A stretch of 64,000 nucleotides of DNA from Bacteroidota bacterium (lineage in GTDB: Bacteria > Bacteroidota > Bacteroidia > Chitinophagales > Chitinophagaceae), in contig JAUZOE010000001.1 of assembly GCA_030706605.1 (NCBI GenBank), positions 124,001 through 188,000 of the forward strand, written 5' to 3'. Shown piece by piece: positions 44,174-54,505 of the stretch. The translations under genes were made by a program, and so were the position numbers. The notes below the pieces were generated by a model that was not told where the DNA came from, made no database searches, and saw only the letters and a list, made by a program, of their open reading frames with translations. Within the stretch, counting starts at the first letter, position 1. The number at the start of each line of letters is the position of its first letter.

Positions 44174-45817
44174 CTACCCAAAAGAGTTTTCCTGTTTTTT
44201 CTTGCCTGTTTTTATAAAAATCTCCATGAGGTACCCGATTATAATTACCAGTAAGGCTCCAATTACATTCAACCATAGAAATGAAATCACATCTGCCTTG
44301 TAAATAATAATTACAAATATTTCTGCAATTACAGAAGCAACAAATAATGCATTGGCTTTTATGGGTTTGCACCAAAAAGCTACCAGAAAAATTCCCAATA
44401 TAACCCCATAAAATAATGAGCCTAATATATTGACCGTTTCTATCAGACTGTTGCCAAGATTACTCGCAAATTCTGCTACCAGTATACAAAATATTCCCCA
44501 GCAAAAAGTATAAAATTTTGAGATCCCGTAGTCTTCTTTCTGAGTTAGTTCCTTTTTGAAAAACTTTTTATGTATGTCAACAACCGAACAGGAAGCAAGG
44601 GCATTTAACGAAGCCGCTATGCTGCCCCAGGCTGCCAGGAAGATTATCGCAATTAATAACCCCACTAAACCCTTAGGCAAATAATCAATTACAAAACGAA
44701 TAAAAATAAAGTTAGTATCATTTACATCTTCACCGGGTAAAGCCTCTGAGATTACAGCACTATATTCATTTTTAATTTTTGTTTTTTGCACATTATCATC
44801 TGGCGCCACCTGTGCATATTGCTTTTCAATATTTTGCAATTCACTTTTATAACTGGTTGTTTTAGCCCGCTCAATCTGGGTTTCATTAAAATGTATAGGC
44901 GCTTTATTAAATTGATAAAAGGAAAAGACTAATACTCCCAACATTAAAATTAAAAACTGCATAGGCACCTTCACTATTCCATTTAGCAATAAACCCAATT
45001 TACTCTGCCGGTTATTTTGTGCAGTCAGGTAGCGTCCCACCTGGCTTTGATCGGTTCCAAAATAAGAAAGCGCTAAAAAAAATCCTCCAATAACGCCACT
45101 CCATATATTGTATTTATCTTTCCAGTCAAAGCCATTAGCAGTGTTGCCCGTAGTGATAATATTCATTTTACCACTTTTGCCGCCTATATGCAACGCATCA
45201 AAAAAATTGACATTTGCAGGCATCAAATGCACTACCATATATCCTGCTATTACCATCCCCGCAATAACAATAACCAACTGAAGTTTTTGAGTATGGGCTA
45301 CGGCTCTTGCACCACCAGTAACCGTATAAATAATGAGCATTCCTCCCATGATAATATTGGTATAATAAATATTCCAACCGAGTATGGAACTAAGAATCAG
45401 GGAAGGCGCATAGATACTGATGCCTGTAGATAATCCGCGTGATATTTGAAAAAGAAATGAAGTAAGAGTCCTTGTTTTTAAATCAAAACGGTTTTCCAGA
45501 AATTCGTATGCTGTATAAACTTTCAGTCTGTTAAAAACCGGCACAAAAACAATACATATAACAATCATGGCTAAAGGCAAACCAAAATAATATTGCACAA
45601 AACGCATCCCATCTGTATAGGCCTGCCCTGGCGCACTGAGAAAAGTAATGGCACTGGCTTGTGTTCCCATTATACTCAAAAGTACAAGGTACCATGGCAT
45701 ATCACGGTTACTTAAAAAATACCCATCAAGATTTTTAGTGGTACGACTTTTATATACCCCATAAATAATAATGGCAGAAAGTGTTACTATAAGTACTACC
45801 CAGTCAATTTTGCTCAT
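44174..45817 (-). CDS. Sodium:solute symporter family protein
   Basis: 547 residues with about 13 helices. The SSS pattern is visible: 'DGYFLSNRDMPWYLVLLSIMGTQASAITFLSAPGQAY' at about 31-67, 'VYTAYEFLENRFDLKTRTLTSFLFQISRGLSTGISIYAPSLILS', and 'IWSGVIGGFFLALSYFGTDQSQVGRYLTAQN' (sodium and substrate segment). An extra hydrophilic loop of about 70 residues (325-390) lies between later helices. It imports a solute such as a sugar or sialate with sodium. It is last in the PIG-L / small protein / symporter operon. Confidence 0.93.
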   Translation of the reverse strand: MSKIDWVVLIVTLSAIIIYGVYKSRTTKNLDGYFLSNRDMPWYLVLLSIMGTQASAITFLSAPGQAYTDGMRFVQYYFGLPLAMIVICIVFVPVFNRLKVYTAYEFLENRFDLKTRTLTSFLFQISRGLSTGISIYAPSLILSSILGWNIYYTNIIMGGMLIIYTVTGGARAVAHTQKLQLVIVIAGMVIAGYMVVHLMPANVNFFDALHIGGKSGKMNIITTGNTANGFDWKDKYNIWSGVIGGFFLALSYFGTDQSQVGRYLTAQNNRQSKLGLLLNGIVKVPMQFLILMLGVLVFSFYQFNKAPIHFNETQIERAKTTSYKSELQNIEKQYAQVAPDDNVQKTKIKNEYSAVISEALPGEDVNDTNFIFIRFVIDYLPKGLVGLLIAIIFLAAWGSIAASLNALASCSVVDIHKKFFKKELTQKEDYGISKFYTFCWGIFCILVAEFASNLGNSLIETVNILGSLFYGVILGIFLVAFWCKPIKANALFVASVIAEIFVIIIYKADVISFLWLNVIGALLVIIIGYLMEIFIKTGKKKQENSFG

Positions 45818-45878
45818 ATGTCCAATCGTTAAAGAAACAATTTAAAAGTGATTATTCCCTGCAATCAATACATCACAT

Positions 45879-45992
45879 TTACCCGTTACTAAAATAATTC
45901 GATAGAAAAGAATAGAAAAGAATTTGAAAAAAAAGAAACACAAGTACCAGCACATACCATTTAATCCAATATTTTTTTTCTTCTTTCATCAT
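45879..45992 (-). CDS. Small membrane protein (37 residues) between PIG-L and symporter genes
   Basis: ATG at 45992 (a second ATG follows directly), stop TAA at 45879-45881. It begins MMKEEKKYWIKWYVLVLVFL and ends FLSNYFSNG: a charged N-terminus, then one membrane helix (about 13-31). It starts 29 bases after the PIG-L stop and ends 61 bases before the symporter start, on the same strand. Its position next to a symporter recalls small accessory subunits of some SSS-type transporters. It is too short for automatic gene calling. Coding evidence: consistent frame, a typical membrane-helix layout, and neighbour spacing. Confidence 0.7.
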   Translation of the reverse strand: MMKEEKKYWIKWYVLVLVFLFFQILFYSFLSNYFSNG

Positions 45993-46021
45993 TATTCAAT
46001 GGTTTTATAGTATCAATTTCG

Positions 46022-48508
46022 TTATTTATTTTTAGGTAGAGCAATTAAATTAGCCATCAACCGGTATGCTCCCGGAACGCCTGCCGGTAACTGCCGAAAG
46101 AATACAAGGCTTGCGTAAACAAAGTTCCCTTTGCCATGCTTTGCAATGGCAAGGCTTCCATTACTTTGGTCCTCATCGGTGTCGTGCATGCCCAAAGGCG
46201 TTACATAATGGGGGTCTAACTGTACTGCCTGGTAGGTACTTCTTTCCTGTATCCAGCCATCAAAATCTTTTTCAGTTATTTTATTTGGATAATTCAATGC
46301 AGAATTTTTGGGCAACAGGAAATTTACTTTGGCATCCTCTTCTGTAATGCGCGAGCCTGAACTGATTTTAAAAGGATAAGGTCCAACGGTTATGTCTTTA
46401 TCACCAACCCGGTTGCTTTTCATATATTGAACAATCATATTACCTCCATTTTTTACATATCGCATGAATACATCATTTTTATCGCTGAGGTATTCAAGTA
46501 AATTATATGCTCTAATACCTGTTACAATGGCATCAAATTTTTTAAGGTTTTCGTGTGTTATGTCTGCCTGGGCTAATGTAGTTACCTCATATCCCATTGC
46601 CTCCAATGCTTCAGGGACTTTATCACCTGCACCAACAATGTAACCTATTTTTTTGCCAACGATTTTAATATCCAGCTTTACAAGGTTGGCTTGTGCTTTA
46701 GGAAAATAAGTTATGGTAGGAATATGATTATAGGCAATTACTTTAGTATAGCTATCATAAATTACATTTCCCTTTTTTGCTTCAGCATTAAGTTCATCTT
46801 TTTCATTTTCGGATTTTGATAAGGGCGTAAAACCGGATACTATATTCCTTGACAGAATAGGTGATGCATCATTTTGAATCACTTTTTCATTTTTCTTCCA
46901 CTTGCCGGAAACATTTTCTTCAATATTATATTTAGATAGATCTTCTCCACTATTTGATTTTACAGATAATGAAGATATAGCCGGACTTCCATTTATTGAA
47001 ATATAATTGTCTTTATTATATTTTAATTCCACCTTTGGTAACACAGGTATTGGCTGATAAGTATCTCCTTTCACCGGATCAATATACCTATACTGAACTG
47101 GACGTTTGATAATGAAATCTTCTCCGTCAATATTTACCAGGAACGAAGCTTCAAATGATGGATCATTCCACGCCTTACCAATTAAGGTCTGATCTCTAAC
47201 ATCAAAAGTTCCACCTTTTAGCGGGTACACGAGCCAGTAAGGTTGTGATATTTTTTTATCATCAGCCACTGGAAGCGTTTTAGTAACGTCTACATTTTGA
47301 TTGGTTGGTAACGAAATTGAAAATGCAGAATCAAAATTTTCAACCCTTATGTTTTTTAGAGAAGCATTTACATCTTCTCTTTTGTTTAAATTAAAATTGA
47401 TGCTGAGCGTCCCACCCTGCACTACATTTGGCTGCGATGATGTTGCTTCAACATATAGAGCACTGCATTCCATAATAATATTTTGCACTTCACCCAGTTT
47501 TTTATTTCTCCAGTTACCCTCAGGTAATGCTTTAATAGCTTTATACAATTTTACCAAAGCAGGAACCGATAATTTGGGTTCTGCAATATTATAATTGCTG
47601 ATGATTGCATTAATCATAACTTCAATAGATTCGCCACCCGGAATTCTTTTCCAGTCAGTAACAATTCCATCCATTAAATCATTCTTTGGTGCCTCACCCC
47701 CTGTAGTTACAAAATATTCATAAGATTCGCCTCTGCGCCTTGGCCTTCCTTCGCCCTGGCTTTTATGCATGGTTCTGGCTTCTCCGCCCAATTCACCATA
47801 ACTTTCCCCAATTAAAGGATTATAACCACCTATATCAATTTTTAACTGGTCCTCACCGGTTGTATTGTTTCCTCCGAAATTGTAAGTGTTCCATAAAATT
47901 CTTTTAGCCTGCCATGGTTTTACGCCGTATTTAAATTGTTCAGGAAATTTAGCAGGATCTGCCGCAGCGGTAAAAGCTTCCTGTGCCAATATGGAAGAAG
48001 CGGCATGGTGTCCATGCCCGGCACGTTTATCAGGAGGAAATCTTTTTATAATCACATCTGGTTGGTATTTGCGTATCACCCAAACCACATCACTCAATAT
48101 CTTTTCTCTATCCCAAATGCGTAATGCTTCAGCGGCGCTTTTACTATACCCAAATTCATACGCCCTGCTGAAATACTGTTCTGCACCATCTATCCTTCTG
48201 GCAGCTAATAATTCCTGTGTGCGAATCAAACCCAGTTCTATGCCCTGTTCATCACCAATTAAATTTTGTCCGCCATCACCACGAGTAAGGCTTAAATAAG
48301 CCGTACGGTATAATTTTTCTTTGGCAAAATAAGGCAACAGCGCATTGTTCTCATCATCAGGATGGGCCGCGACATATAATACAGAGGCCAACACATTCAG
48401 TTTTTTTATTTGTTGGAAAATTTCTGATGAATAATAAGTTGACGGAGATTGGCAGGTTGCTGTGAGAGAATAGCAAAAAAGAAATAATAATAAAATATAT
48501 TTACGCAT
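46022..48508 (-). CDS. PIG-L family deacetylase, large secreted form
   Basis: 828 residues with a signal peptide ending 'SLTATCQSP'. The PIG-L deacetylase domain is at the N-terminus: 'LYVAAHPDDENNALLPYF' (HPDDE zinc motif at about 49-53), 'LTRGDGGQNLIGDEQGIELGLIRTQELLAARRIDG' and 'KRAGHGHHAAS' (second zinc histidines). The remaining 550 residues contain beta-rich segments and, near the end, a glutamine-amidotransferase-like part 'GYIVGAGDKVPEALEAMGYEV'. It likely deacetylates N-acetyl sugars in the periplasm. First gene of the operon with the small protein and symporter, so its product may be imported by the symporter. Confidence 0.92.
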   Translation of the reverse strand: MRKYILLLFLFCYSLTATCQSPSTYYSSEIFQQIKKLNVLASVLYVAAHPDDENNALLPYFAKEKLYRTAYLSLTRGDGGQNLIGDEQGIELGLIRTQELLAARRIDGAEQYFSRAYEFGYSKSAAEALRIWDREKILSDVVWVIRKYQPDVIIKRFPPDKRAGHGHHAASSILAQEAFTAAADPAKFPEQFKYGVKPWQAKRILWNTYNFGGNNTTGEDQLKIDIGGYNPLIGESYGELGGEARTMHKSQGEGRPRRRGESYEYFVTTGGEAPKNDLMDGIVTDWKRIPGGESIEVMINAIISNYNIAEPKLSVPALVKLYKAIKALPEGNWRNKKLGEVQNIIMECSALYVEATSSQPNVVQGGTLSINFNLNKREDVNASLKNIRVENFDSAFSISLPTNQNVDVTKTLPVADDKKISQPYWLVYPLKGGTFDVRDQTLIGKAWNDPSFEASFLVNIDGEDFIIKRPVQYRYIDPVKGDTYQPIPVLPKVELKYNKDNYISINGSPAISSLSVKSNSGEDLSKYNIEENVSGKWKKNEKVIQNDASPILSRNIVSGFTPLSKSENEKDELNAEAKKGNVIYDSYTKVIAYNHIPTITYFPKAQANLVKLDIKIVGKKIGYIVGAGDKVPEALEAMGYEVTTLAQADITHENLKKFDAIVTGIRAYNLLEYLSDKNDVFMRYVKNGGNMIVQYMKSNRVGDKDITVGPYPFKISSGSRITEEDAKVNFLLPKNSALNYPNKITEKDFDGWIQERSTYQAVQLDPHYVTPLGMHDTDEDQSNGSLAIAKHGKGNFVYASLVFFRQLPAGVPGAYRLMANLIALPKNK

Positions 48509-48789
48509 CTTATTGATTTATTAAGACACGAAAATAAGGCAATGTAAATTTGCAGCCGAATTGCTCTGAATAAATTAATGAAATTTATTTCTGTTTATTC
48601 AAAATAATTTTGTACATCTTACGGACATTTCCTTGTTAATGCCAATTAAAATTCAAAAAAAAGAATGAATAAGATCTCTATCTAGAGGCTTTCGTTTTAT
48701 GCACTTATTTCTTCATGTACTCATTTGCGAGGTCATAATGTTTATCTTATCATTATCAAACTTCACAGATTCTATATCAAACAATATTT

Positions 48790-49365
48790 TTATGGCATAT
48801 AACCCGACGAAGGCCTTATGTCTTCATCAGCTACTTTTTCATAAATCATGATTTTAACAGACCATTCCGGGAAGAGATAATCCATAGCAATTTCTATTTT
48901 AAAAAGCTGCATATTATGGTCATAACTATGAGTTTCCAACACACTGGAAGCGAAAGCTCTTTCCTCATCAGGAGCATCATAGTTGCCTGTCATCCGGTAG
49001 GTTCTTTTATCAAAAAAAGTAAAAGTAGCTCCGTTAAGCTGGCGGTAATACTCCCGATACCTGGCTACCGCATCTTTGAATATTTCAGTTTTATAGAGAG
49101 TCGATTGCCAGCTATAAGTTTTGGGAGTTTTGTATTTTGTAATTTAAGTTTCAGTGGAACCTTCCGGAATTATTTTACTCGAAAATTCTATTGTGCTTAC
49201 TGATTGTAGTATAGTATCTCCTTTTATATTATCAAAATTATCAAAATAGTCATAGACTACCTTTTCAATATCAGGCTTGATAGAGACCCTGGGGTTAGGC
49301 AATTTAGATTGTGCATAAGTACAAATAGTGGCAAAGCAAAGCACCACGGTGGTTAGTCGTTTCAT
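48790..49365 (-). pseudogene. Hypothetical secreted protein gene interrupted by one in-frame stop
   Basis: On the minus strand one frame runs from ATG 49365 (MKRLTTVVLCFATICTYAQS, a signal peptide) to the stop at 48790-48792, except for a TAA at 49144-49146. Beyond the TAA it continues without a break: 'ITKYKTPKTYSWQSTLYKTE', 'YREYYRQLNGATFTFFDKRTYRMTGNYDAPDEERAF', then 'LFPEWSVKIMIYEKVADEDIRPSSG'. The total is about 190 residues. No family is recognised. Either a recent nonsense mutation or a sequencing error; the second half has an internal ATG at 48993 but would lose the signal. Confidence 0.75.
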
Positions 49366-49514
49366 AAGGGTTTAGTTTTCTGTGGATTTAAAACGCGATA
49401 ATAGGGTATATTATTTATAGAACAGAGCATAAGTAATTAACATAGTGTGAATATCTCGTTTTCAAATATTTAACCCTATCCATCTACCAGGCAATTTATT
49501 TCTTAATCTTATTT

Positions 49515-49554
49515 AAAAAATGAAACCTGAGCTGAAAGCTTTTTTTCATTTTTT
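49515..49554. terminator. Possible AT-rich hairpin terminator
   Basis: An 11-base inverted repeat with an internal AGCT/AGCT pair and T runs. Low GC makes the stem weak. Confidence 0.35.
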
Positions 49555-49684
49555 GTCTTACTGATAAACTCCTTTATACCAGAGTAAAAATTTGTAGAGA
49601 GGAGGGGGCTTTTTTCAATTAGTTTTGCACAATTATTGCTATACAGGTTATATTATTCAGGTTTAAGGTTTAACGTTCCTCTAA

Positions 49685-49715
49685 TTTGTCTATCAATGTG
49701 GTTTAATTATTTTTG
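49685..49715 (+). promoter_or_regulatory. Consensus Bacteroidota promoter of tamB (TTTG-N19-TATTTTTG)
   Basis: -33 TTTG at 49685-49688, exactly 19 bases, -7 TATTTTTG at 49708-49715. The tamB ATG begins at 49726, so the transcript would have a leader of about five bases or none. Confidence 0.8.
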
Positions 49716-49725
49716 TCACTAATTA

Positions 49726-52700
49726 ATGTTTTCCCTGAAAAAAGTTTTTAAGATATTTCTGAAATCCTTATTAGCACTTATTATGCTGGTGCTGGTGTTA
49801 TGGATTTTGCTACAAACCAATTTTTTCCAAAATTTCATTATACATAGGGTAGCCAAAAGTCTTTCTAAAAATCTTCATACTACCGTATCAATTAAACATG
49901 TTGATGCAGAGCTTTTTGACAAATTGCTTTTGGAGGGAACTTTGGTTTTAGACAAAAATAAAGACACTTTGTTATATGCAGGAACTGTTCGGGTAAGCAT
50001 TACAGATTGGTTTTTTTTAAAAGACCAAACCACATTAAAATATATTGGGCTTGATGATGCTGTTATCAATCTAAAGCGATCTGACTCTACCTGGAATTAC
50101 CAGTTTCTTGCAGATTATTTTTCAGGCCCTTCTCAAAAAGCGGATACTACAAAAAATGCAATCAATCTGGGGCTTGAAGTAGTTAGTTTAAACAGGGTCA
50201 AAATATGGCAACAGGACGAATGGAGAGGAGAAAATATACTGGTCTCTTTAGACAAATTGGATTTAAGAGCCGACCAGTTTGATACCGAAAAAAAAATAAT
50301 CAAAATAGGCACCATTAATATAGATGAGCCGGTTTTTTCCCAATATGACTATACCGGAAATCGCCCCGAAGACACCACTAAAAAAGCCATTGACAATACA
50401 CCAGACCCAAGTGGATTGGAATGGAATACAGACGGGTGGCATATTTTAGTAAAAAATATAATTTTAAAAAACGGAGCTCTTGCTATTGAAAAAGAGGGTA
50501 ATTCTCCTTCTTTGGGGTACCAGTTTGATGAAAACCATATTGTACTTTCTGATTTGAATGGAACTTTAAAAAACTGTGAATTTATTAAGGATACCCTTAA
50601 AGCAAAAGTGGATATTTCTGCAAAAGACAGAGGTGGTTTCATAGTAAAAAAATTGAGCGCTGATTACAAGTTCACTCCAAAACTAATGGAGTTTAGAAAT
50701 CTTGATATCGTAACTGCCCATAGTCATCTAAAGAATTATTTTGCCATGCACTATCATTCTTTTAATGATGACATGGCAGATTTCATCCATGCCGTTACTA
50801 TGGAAGGAAATTTTGAAAACAGTGAACTCAGTAGTGATGACCTCGCTTATTTTGCACCAGACACAAAATCATGGAAAACGATTTTTTCACTAAAAGGAAA
50901 GGCCAAAGGAAAAGTAGATAATATTACAGCGCAAAAAATAGTCATCCAGGCGGGAGCCAATAATTACCTGGATGGCGATATCAGTTTAAGAGGCCTGCCT
51001 GATATTGGGGAAACATTTATAGATTTCAGATCGAGGGAACTCAAAACAAATTATAATGAATTAGCAAGATTGATCCCGTCACTACAAAATATTACTAATC
51101 CCAATTTGAGTGGCTTTGGTAATATACTATTTGTTGGTAGCTATACCGGATATATCCGGGATTTTGTAACCTATGGAACCTTATCAACAGATATGGGTAT
51201 TTTGCAAACTGATCTTCACATGAAAGTACCTTCATCTGGTCCGGCAGTTTACGAAGGAAAAGTTTCTACTGATAATTTTAAATTAGGCAATTTTATTAAT
51301 AACAACCAGATAGGTAATATAGCCTTTGATGGAAAAATAAATGGGAAAGGTTTTAATGCTAATGATATCAATATAGGAATCGATGGCACTATCAGGAGCA
51401 TCGTTTTCAATAAATATACTTATACCAATATCATTGCACATGGCGATTTCGATAAAAAACTTTTTACAGGATCAGCAAGTATTGATGATCCTCATATAAA
51501 AATTGATACCCTTGTAGGATCTATCAATTTCAGCAAAACAAACCCCGAATTTAATTTAATGGCTGATGTTGGCCGGCTCAATCTCAAAAATTTAGGTTTT
51601 ACTAACGATAGTCTTTCACTAACTGGGAAATTCAAACTTGATTTCAAAGGCAATAATATTGATAATTTCCTGGGCTCCGCAAATTTATATAATGCCATTT
51701 TATTGGATAATGGACAACATTTATCTTTTGACTCCCTGAGTATTAATTCTTCAGTAAGCAATGGAAAAAAATTATTAACCCTGCAAACCAATGAGCTGGA
51801 TGTTAGCATCAACGGCAATTTCAAGATTCTTGGTCTGCCTGAGGCATTCCAGTTGTTTCTTAATAAATATTATCCTATCTATATTCCCAAACCGGATATT
51901 AAAGCCGAAAACCAGGATTTTACATTTTTAATAAAAACAAAACATGTAAGTGATTACATGAATCTGTTTGATAAAAGAATAAGTGGTTTTGATAATTCAA
52001 TTATCATCGGAAATATAAATATTGCTAAAAATAATTTAGACCTCAAGGCCGATGTACCACAATTTAATTATAGCAATATAAGTTTTAATAATATCCATTT
52101 TACTGGAAAAGGAACACAAGATACTTTACGTCTAAACGGAGACATTGATGATATAGTGATCAATGACAGCCTTCATTCTCCTAATACCAAAATAACTGTA
52201 GTTGCCGCTAATGACATTTCGGATATTACTATCAATACCACTGGAAATAAAATGCTGAGTTCCGCAGACATTGCAGCAAGAATTCAAACTAAAAAAGATG
52301 GTTTTAAACTAACTTTTTACCCCTCAACGTTTACCATCAATCAAAAACAATGGAACATTGCAAAAAATGGAGAATTGGAACTTTATAAGGACATGCTAAT
52401 CGCCAGCAATATCCGGTTTTCCCAGGATCAACAGGAAGTATTGGTCTCTACACACCCATCAGATATTAGCAACAGCAATGATGTATTGGTGGCCGTAAAA
52501 AACCTGGTAATTGAAGATTTCACACCCATGTTCCTGAAAACACCCCAGGTAAATGGTTTACTGAATGGGAATATCAGTATTATTGATCCTTTCAACAGAA
52601 TGGCGATAGAATTTAATACGGTAATTGACAAATTCAAATTTGAAACTGATTCAGTAGGTATAATTAAAGCCAGGGGTGAATACCTTTCTGAGCCGGGAAG

Positions 52701-54480
52701 TTTCAAGATAAATACCATTTCTAATAATGAGCTTTATAATTTTGTTGCCAATTTTGGTTTTAACCCTAAGGATTCTTTGGACCAACTTTCAGGTTCTGTG
52801 GTTTTTAATAATTCAGGAATTCATATCCTGGAAAACTATCTCGATAATATTTTTAGCAACATTCACGGAAGAGCTACCGGCATATTAAGTATTTCGGGCA
52901 AAGCATCTGAACCAAAATTAACCGGAAGCGTAAGACTTGACAGTACTTCTTTGACGATAGATTATACAAAATGTCGTTATATTCTAAATAATAATTCAAT
53001 TATTACTTTTAATCCGGATGAAATAGATTTTGGCACCATAAAAATAAAAGACACACTCAATCATACAGCTACTTTAAGTGGAAAAATCTATCATAGTTTC
53101 TTTGATAAATTTTTCTTTAATGAACTGCACTTTAAAACAGATGCAATAGGTAACAGCCCGCCTAAATTTATATTGCTGAATACAACTGCACGCGATAATA
53201 ACCAGTTTTATGGAAATGTAATTGGCCGGGCAGAATTATCTCTGAATGGATTTGTAACAGATATGCATATGAGCATCTCAGGCGAACCTACAGACAGCAG
53301 CCATATCTATCTGCCTACAGGTGAAACTGCTGAAACAGGGTCATTGGATTATATCGAATTTACAAAATTCGGCCGCGAAATGAAAGTAGATTTAAAAGCC
53401 AGTCAAAATGCCAATATTAAAGTGGATATGGAATTGACAGCCAATCCATTGGTAAAAATAGATGTAATCCTTGATGAAACTACAGGAGATGTCATAAAAG
53501 CACAGGGAAGCGGAAAACTCAATATCACAGCCGGAACAAGAGATCCTCTGACCATCAGGGGAAGATATGATATAGAACAGGGCGAGTACACTTTTAATTT
53601 TCAAACATTCTTAAAAACGCCTTTTACCCTACAACAGGGATATATAGAATGGCAGGGAGATCCATACCTGGCCAATATGAATATCGATGCTATTTACAGA
53701 GCACAGAATGTAAACCTCAGTAATATACCAACCAGCTCAGGCTTTACCAATACAAAAGGCGATGTAGATATTATTTTTAAATTAAGAGGTACTCTTAAAG
53801 ATCCGCGTCCGGAATTTGAATTTGAATTCCCGTTTGATAATCCTTTAAAATCTGACCCCATAGCCAATGAATATTTGAAAACCCGCTACCAATCAGACAA
53901 TAATGAATTGAATAAACAAGTTACCTCTTTGTTATTGTTTAACACATTTATGAGTTCTGATCAGGGACTCTTAACCGGCAACAATACCGGTAACTTTGTT
54001 ACAAGAAGTGTAGGACAGTTATTATCCGCCACCTTATCATCTTCGCTTAATAACTGGTTGCAAAAATTGCTGAATACTAATTCCGTAAATCTTTATACAA
54101 ATATTAATACAGCAGACTTCAATTTTCAAAAAGGAGTTTCACAAAAAGAAATCCAGAATGTGGGAAACTTTGGGTTGAAGACTGCATTAATAAACCATAA
54201 ACTATTAGTAACCGTTGGCGGTAATGTAGATTATCGTTTAGGCCAGACTGTAACTAATTCAAATTCTAACTTTTTATTCACCCCGGATGTTTCATTTGAA
54301 TACCTGATATCTCCGGATGGCAGGTTCAGGGTAATAGGTTTTAACAGAAGTGATGCAGCAGTCGGAGATATAGCAGGGGTAACACGTCAAAACAGAACCG
54401 GTATCCAACTTTCTTATCGAAAAGATTTTGACAATTTTGAAGAATTTTTTACCAATGAGAAAAAAAAGAAATTAAGGTAA
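49726..54480 (+). CDS. tamB: TamB/AsmA-like translocation and assembly module protein (DUF490)
   Basis: 1584 residues. The N-terminal signal anchor is 'MFSLKKVFKIFLKSLLALIMLVLVLWIL' followed by 'FIIHRVAKSLSKNLHTTVSIKHVDAELF', the AsmA/TamB start. The long middle is repetitive beta sheet (a predicted lipid groove). The C-terminus has the TamB domain: 'GSGKLNITAGTRDPLTIRGRYDIEQGEYTFNFQTFLKTPFTLQQGYIEWQGDPYLANMNIDAIYR'. It spans the periplasm and helps to move phospholipid or insert outer-membrane proteins. Its BamA-like partner is not adjacent. It converges on sprA with 25 bases between. Confidence 0.93.
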   Translation: MFSLKKVFKIFLKSLLALIMLVLVLWILLQTNFFQNFIIHRVAKSLSKNLHTTVSIKHVDAELFDKLLLEGTLVLDKNKDTLLYAGTVRVSITDWFFLKDQTTLKYIGLDDAVINLKRSDSTWNYQFLADYFSGPSQKADTTKNAINLGLEVVSLNRVKIWQQDEWRGENILVSLDKLDLRADQFDTEKKIIKIGTINIDEPVFSQYDYTGNRPEDTTKKAIDNTPDPSGLEWNTDGWHILVKNIILKNGALAIEKEGNSPSLGYQFDENHIVLSDLNGTLKNCEFIKDTLKAKVDISAKDRGGFIVKKLSADYKFTPKLMEFRNLDIVTAHSHLKNYFAMHYHSFNDDMADFIHAVTMEGNFENSELSSDDLAYFAPDTKSWKTIFSLKGKAKGKVDNITAQKIVIQAGANNYLDGDISLRGLPDIGETFIDFRSRELKTNYNELARLIPSLQNITNPNLSGFGNILFVGSYTGYIRDFVTYGTLSTDMGILQTDLHMKVPSSGPAVYEGKVSTDNFKLGNFINNNQIGNIAFDGKINGKGFNANDINIGIDGTIRSIVFNKYTYTNIIAHGDFDKKLFTGSASIDDPHIKIDTLVGSINFSKTNPEFNLMADVGRLNLKNLGFTNDSLSLTGKFKLDFKGNNIDNFLGSANLYNAILLDNGQHLSFDSLSINSSVSNGKKLLTLQTNELDVSINGNFKILGLPEAFQLFLNKYYPIYIPKPDIKAENQDFTFLIKTKHVSDYMNLFDKRISGFDNSIIIGNINIAKNNLDLKADVPQFNYSNISFNNIHFTGKGTQDTLRLNGDIDDIVINDSLHSPNTKITVVAANDISDITINTTGNKMLSSADIAARIQTKKDGFKLTFYPSTFTINQKQWNIAKNGELELYKDMLIASNIRFSQDQQEVLVSTHPSDISNSNDVLVAVKNLVIEDFTPMFLKTPQVNGLLNGNISIIDPFNRMAIEFNTVIDKFKFETDSVGIIKARGEYLSEPGSFKINTISNNELYNFVANFGFNPKDSLDQLSGSVVFNNSGIHILENYLDNIFSNIHGRATGILSISGKASEPKLTGSVRLDSTSLTIDYTKCRYILNNNSIITFNPDEIDFGTIKIKDTLNHTATLSGKIYHSFFDKFFFNELHFKTDAIGNSPPKFILLNTTARDNNQFYGNVIGRAELSLNGFVTDMHMSISGEPTDSSHIYLPTGETAETGSLDYIEFTKFGREMKVDLKASQNANIKVDMELTANPLVKIDVILDETTGDVIKAQGSGKLNITAGTRDPLTIRGRYDIEQGEYTFNFQTFLKTPFTLQQGYIEWQGDPYLANMNIDAIYRAQNVNLSNIPTSSGFTNTKGDVDIIFKLRGTLKDPRPEFEFEFPFDNPLKSDPIANEYLKTRYQSDNNELNKQVTSLLLFNTFMSSDQGLLTGNNTGNFVTRSVGQLLSATLSSSLNNWLQKLLNTNSVNLYTNINTADFNFQKGVSQKEIQNVGNFGLKTALINHKLLVTVGGNVDYRLGQTVTNSNSNFLFTPDVSFEYLISPDGRFRVIGFNRSDAAVGDIAGVTRQNRTGIQLSYRKDFDNFEEFFTNEKKKKLR

Positions 54481-54505
54481 TAGTATTATAACTAAATCCA
54501 AGTCA

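Larger units (their letters stand above)
49366..49725. other. Intergenic region upstream of tamB
   Basis: No gene was seen. It holds an AT-rich inverted repeat (AAAAAATGAAA / TTTCATTTTTT, 49515-49554, with an inner AGCT pair), which could act as a terminator in either direction, and the tamB promoter at 49685-49715. A second TAGTTTTG box at about 49619 has no -33 partner at spacing 19. Confidence 0.5.
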
